DNA of 16,144 nt from Alphaproteobacteria bacterium (GTDB lineage: Bacteria; Pseudomonadota; Alphaproteobacteria; Rhodobacterales; Rhodobacteraceae), in NCBI GenBank assembly GCA_003696705.1, contig RFGD01000232.1, positions 1 through 16,144 of the forward strand, written 5' to 3'. Below are positions 13,086 to 16,144 of the stretch, in pieces. Both the position numbers and the translations under genes were made by a program. Every line of letters begins with the position of its first letter. Within the stretch, counting starts at the first letter, position 1. The notes under the pieces were generated by a model that saw only the letters and a program-made list of their open reading frames with translations, was not told where the DNA came from and ran no database searches.

Positions 13086-15620
13086 TCAGGTCCTGCCGGA
13101 TTCCGCCAGCCGATCGGCCAATGTCTGGCGCGCCGCCGCGAGTCGCGCAATTGGCACACGGTATGGCGAACAGGACACATAATCGAAGCCCAGCCGGCGA
13201 CAGAAGGCGATGGAATCGGGGTCGCCGCCATGCTCGCCGCAGACGGAAAGGACGATCTCGGCGTTGCGGTTGCGGGCCCGGCTGGCTGCGATCGACAGGA
13301 GCTCGCCCACACCCTCGATGTCGAGCGTGTGGAAGGGGTCCTCGCGGAAGACACCCTGCTGGACATAGGCCGACATGAAGCGGCCGGCGTCGTCGCGGCT
13401 CAGGCCATAGGTCATTTGCGTCAGGTCGTTCGTCCCGAAGCTGAGGAAGGCCGACTGGTCGGCGATGTCGTCGGCGCGCAGGGCCGCGCGCGGCGTCTCG
13501 ACCATGACGCCAAGGCGGAACTCGACATCGCAGCGCTCGTCGGCGCGCACCTCGGCGGCGACGGCTTCGACACGGCGGCGGATGAGCTCGACCTCGCGCT
13601 CGGCCGAGACGAGCGGGATCATGATCTCGGGCACCACCGGAACGCCGTTGCGCCGAGAGATGATGGCCGCCTCGAGGATCGCCCGCACCTGCATGTCGTA
13701 GATTTCGGGGACGGTGATCCCGACCCGCACGCCGCGCAGACCCAGCATCGGGTTGAATTCCTGAAGCTCTTCGACGCGGCGTTCGACGTCATTGATCCCC
13801 TTGCCAAGGGCCTCGGCCAGTTCGCGCATGCCGTCGCGGGTGTGCGGCAGGAACTCGTGCAGGGGTGGGTCGAACAGGCGGATGCAGACCGGCAGGCCCT
13901 GCATGATGTGGAAAAGCTCGACGAAATCGTCGCGCTGCATGGGCAAGAGCCGCTCGAGCGCGGCGCGCCGGTCGGCGGGTTCGTCGGTGAAGATCATCTC
14001 TCGCATCACCGTCAGGCGGTCGCCCTGAAAAAACATGTGCTCGGTCCGGCAAAGCCCGATCCCGTCGGCGCCGAAGTTCTTGGCGACGCGCGCGTCGGCC
14101 GGGGTGTCGGCGTTCGCGCGCACCTTCATGTCGGCGAACTCGGTCGCCCATCCCATGAGTTCCTGGAACGCTTCGTCGAGTGCAGGGTTGCGCGTCTCGA
14201 CCGCGCCTTCGAGCACCTCGCCATGGGTGCCATCGACCGTGACGATGTCGCCTTCGGAAAGGACGTGTCCGTCCGCGATCACACGGCGCCGCTTGAAGTC
14301 GATGCGCAGCCCCGCGCCGGCGACGCAGGGCAGGCCCAGGCCGCGCGCGATCACGGCGGCGTGGCTGGTCATGCCGCCGCGCTCGGTAATGACGCCCTGG
14401 GCGGCGTGCATGCCGCGGATGTCCTCGGGGCCCGTCTCTCGGCGGACGAGGATGGCCTTGTCCCCTTGCGCGGCGGCGGCCTGCGCGGCGGCCGCCGTGA
14501 AGACGAGCCGGCCCGTCGCCGCCCCGGGCGAGGCCGCGATGCCCCGGGCGATGACCTTTTTCGGCGCATCCTTCTCGACCTGCGGGTGAAGCAGTTCGGC
14601 CAGCGAGGCGGGCTCGGTCCTGAGGATCGCCTCTTCCCGGGGAATGATCCCGTCCCGGACGAGACGGACGACGATGGCCACCCCGGCACGGCTGCTGCGG
14701 GGCACGCGCACGGCGTCGATCACATGGGGCTTGCCCGCCGCGATGGTGAACTCGATCTGCATTTCCTCGCGCAGGCCGCGCCGCGCGGTCGCGCCGAACT
14801 CGAGAAGCTTGCGGAAGGCATCGGGAGCCAGGTCTTCCAGGGACGGCCCGCGCGGGTCGCGCGTCAGATAGAGCGCGCCTCCGGGCACGTCCAGGGCGTC
14901 GCGCCCCTGGCTTTGCGAGAGATAGCGTCCGATGATGGCCGGCTCTCCGGTCTCGGACGAGACGAACTGGATGACCCCCGACCCGCTTTCAGCGGGGCCG
15001 ATGCCAAGCGCCATTTCCTGGATGACGAAGCCGAGCCCCGCGTCGGCCGGCGCGCCGCGCGCCTGACGCAGAAGCCGCGCCGTGGTTCCTTCCCAGGCGC
15101 GCGCCATGGAGCGCAGCACCTCGGCCAGCTGAAGGCGCGGGTCCTGGGGAAAGGGCTCTTCCATCTCGGCCTCATAGGCCTGAAGCGCCGCCGCGACACC
15201 GCCGGCGGCCTCTTGCAGGAAGTCGTCGCCAAGGCGTGCGACGTTCAGGGCATAGGCGCGAATGAAGCGAAGATAGAGTGCCTCGGCCGCCTCGGTGCCG
15301 ATGGTTTCGGCAAGCTCTGCCGTGACGGCGTCGTTCATGCCGATGTTCAGGATGGCGCCCGGTCCGCCCCAGTCGGGCGTTTCCGCCGACGACCGGACCG
15401 AGACGATGGGCCTTGGCCCGAAAATCTCGAGGATCCCTTCTAGATCGGGCAGATGGCCCTGGGCGATGGCGCGCACGGAATCGAAGGGAATGGCAACCGT
15501 GCGCGGCACCGGCAGGTCGAGCCGGATGAGCCGCTGAAGGCATTTCGCGCGCCCGCCGTGCACCGTCGCGACGATGGGCGCGGTGGGCGTGATCTCGGTG
15601 AATTCGGCGACTTTCTGCAC
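13086..15620 (-). CDS. Pyruvate phosphate dikinase-like protein (putative PEP-binding protein)
   Basis: The protein has 844 residues and the PPDK domain order: an ATP-grasp-like region (1-345), a swivelling phosphohistidine domain (355-470) and a PEP/pyruvate barrel (490-840). The phosphohistidine is H420 in ERGGMTSHAAVIARGLG. The barrel keeps R525 (LCRTEHMFF), R581 (RLFDPPLHEFLP), E708 (MVETPRAAL), N731 (GTNDLTQMTYGLSRDDAG) and C794 (SVCGEHGGD). The ATP-grasp part is shorter and altered: GGK is GGR, the SVRSGA loop is SVRSSAETPDWGG, and the LQTR block is IDAV. I chose the GTG at 15620 because AGAGGAG lies seven bases upstream; the earlier ATG at 15692 adds unconserved residues. It may be a true dikinase, or a relative with another phosphate donor, so I withhold the symbol ppdK. 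Confidence 0.88.
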   Translation of the reverse strand: MQKVAEFTEITPTAPIVATVHGGRAKCLQRLIRLDLPVPRTVAIPFDSVRAIAQGHLPDLEGILEIFGPRPIVSVRSSAETPDWGGPGAILNIGMNDAVTAELAETIGTEAAEALYLRFIRAYALNVARLGDDFLQEAAGGVAAALQAYEAEMEEPFPQDPRLQLAEVLRSMARAWEGTTARLLRQARGAPADAGLGFVIQEMALGIGPAESGSGVIQFVSSETGEPAIIGRYLSQSQGRDALDVPGGALYLTRDPRGPSLEDLAPDAFRKLLEFGATARRGLREEMQIEFTIAAGKPHVIDAVRVPRSSRAGVAIVVRLVRDGIIPREEAILRTEPASLAELLHPQVEKDAPKKVIARGIAASPGAATGRLVFTAAAAQAAAAQGDKAILVRRETGPEDIRGMHAAQGVITERGGMTSHAAVIARGLGLPCVAGAGLRIDFKRRRVIADGHVLSEGDIVTVDGTHGEVLEGAVETRNPALDEAFQELMGWATEFADMKVRANADTPADARVAKNFGADGIGLCRTEHMFFQGDRLTVMREMIFTDEPADRRAALERLLPMQRDDFVELFHIMQGLPVCIRLFDPPLHEFLPHTRDGMRELAEALGKGINDVERRVEELQEFNPMLGLRGVRVGITVPEIYDMQVRAILEAAIISRRNGVPVVPEIMIPLVSAEREVELIRRRVEAVAAEVRADERCDVEFRLGVMVETPRAALRADDIADQSAFLSFGTNDLTQMTYGLSRDDAGRFMSAYVQQGVFREDPFHTLDIEGVGELLSIAASRARNRNAEIVLSVCGEHGGDPDSIAFCRRLGFDYVSCSPYRVPIARLAAARQTLADRLAESGRT

Positions 15621-15627
15621 TGCGGCA

Positions 15628-15634
15628 CTCCTCT
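15628..15634 (-). promoter_or_regulatory. Ribosome binding site deciding the GTG start at 15620
   Basis: AGAGGAG on the minus strand, with seven bases to the GTG. It is the best Shine-Dalgarno near the 5' end of this gene and favours the GTG over the upstream in-frame ATG at 15692, which would overlap the end of the glycosyltransferase gene. Confidence 0.8.
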
Positions 15635-15688
15635 TGTGCCGAAGATATGCGCTGGTGCGGCCTTGGCAAGGGAAGATTGCCGCTGCGG

Positions 15689-16144
15689 TCAACCCGTGCC
15701 CTGATGCGGCGGTTGCGCGGGGGCGGCGGGCTGGCGCAGGACACCGCCGAAGCGGCCGTGCGGGGTCTTGTCCCAGAAGAAGGGGGCGACGGCCAGTTCG
15801 ACCGCGGCCTTGAACGCCGCAAGCGTGGCCAGCGCGAAATAGAAGGGAAGGGTGATGGCCCAGGGCGCAAGTCTTGCCTGCCGGCTTCGCCGCGCGGCCG
15901 CAAGGGCCAGGGCAAGGTTCAGCATCTCGGCCGAGACGAAGCCAAGGGCGAGGGCGCGCTGCCCCGCCGGGGGCAGGAGCGCGGCGGCCGGGTGGGAGAG
16001 CCCCGGCACGAGCTGAAGCCAGTAGCTCCAGAGGACGGGGGCAAGGAGAAATGCCGCGAAGGCCCCGAGGGTCATGACCTGGGCCGCCAGAAAGGAACCC
16101 GTCCCGAGCTCTTGCCAGGTGGCGAACGGCCGGCGCATCAGGAC
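15689..16144 (-). CDS. Membrane glycosyltransferase (GT2 family) C-terminus, truncated by window edge
   Basis: The frame is open to the last base, and 151 C-terminal residues are visible. They begin VLMRRPFATWQELGTGSF, the helix that follows the catalytic core in GT2 membrane glycosyltransferases, then show three hydrophobic segments (about AAQVMTLGAFAAFLLAPVLW, ALGFVSAEMLNLALALAAA and PWAITLPFYFALATLAAF). The end is AAVELAVAPFFWDKTPHGRF, the usual closing block (FWDKT-HG). The catalytic domain lies beyond the window, so the sugar donor and product are unknown. The ATG at 16138 is internal and should not be taken as the start. The dikinase-like gene begins 68 bases downstream on the same strand and could share a transcript. 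Confidence 0.82.
   Translation of the reverse strand, partial: VLMRRPFATWQELGTGSFLAAQVMTLGAFAAFLLAPVLWSYWLQLVPGLSHPAAALLPPAGQRALALGFVSAEMLNLALALAAARRSRQARLAPWAITLPFYFALATLAAFKAAVELAVAPFFWDKTPHGRFGGVLRQPAAPAQPPHQGTG

Noticed and set aside
13083..15443. 786-codon open frame on the plus strand opposite the dikinase-like gene
   Set aside because: It mirrors the dikinase-like gene and shows no recognisable domain; long antisense frames are expected at this GC content.

Overview
The window is chromosomal, GC-rich and almost fully coding. It most resembles an alphaproteobacterium of the Rhodobacterales (Rhodobacteraceae/Paracoccaceae). The signs are the two-subunit glycyl-tRNA synthetase with a DUF6446-type gene between glyQ and glyS, the folB-folP-glmM run, a SleB-type cell wall hydrolase next to a pyruvate phosphate dikinase-like gene, and protein sequences typical of that order. 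I see no mobile element, CRISPR array, phage gene, rRNA or tRNA. No gap between genes exceeds 300 bases.

Layout. (1) Positions 1-3368, plus strand: the 3' part of glyQ, a membrane-anchored DUF6446 protein and glyS form a tight operon. A 14-codon mini-ORF bridges glyQ and the DUF6446 gene by stop/start overlaps at both ends. (2) 3397-4083, minus: a GntR/FCD regulator, divergent from the next pair across a gap with two interleaved inverted repeats. (3) 4182-6142, plus: a HAD pyrimidine 5'-nucleotidase-type phosphatase overlaps by ATGA a UbiH/UbiF-type flavin hydroxylase. (4) 6123-7262, minus: a class V aminotransferase whose 3' end overlaps the hydroxylase 3' end by 20 bases. (5) 7546-8568, plus: ilvC, with a 19-base palindrome just before its ribosome binding site and a strong intrinsic terminator after it. 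(6) 12106-8690, minus: folB (fused to an extra domain), folP and glmM, with folP and glmM one base apart. (7) 12901-12203, minus: a secreted SleB-type cell wall hydrolase. (8) 15620-13086, minus: a pyruvate phosphate dikinase-like enzyme. (9) 16144-15689, minus: the C-terminus of a membrane glycosyltransferase running off the window.

Most genes are housekeeping: tRNA charging, quinone, branched-chain amino acid, folate and amino-sugar synthesis, and cell wall turnover. I do not see a defence, secretion or biosynthetic system of a new kind. The points most worth a second look are the dikinase-like protein whose ATP-site residues are replaced while its phosphohistidine and PEP sites are intact, the FolB protein carrying a C-terminal domain that looks like a degenerate amino acid kinase fold, the ilvC palindrome, the palindrome-rich gap upstream of the cell wall hydrolase, and the mini-ORF in the glyQ operon.
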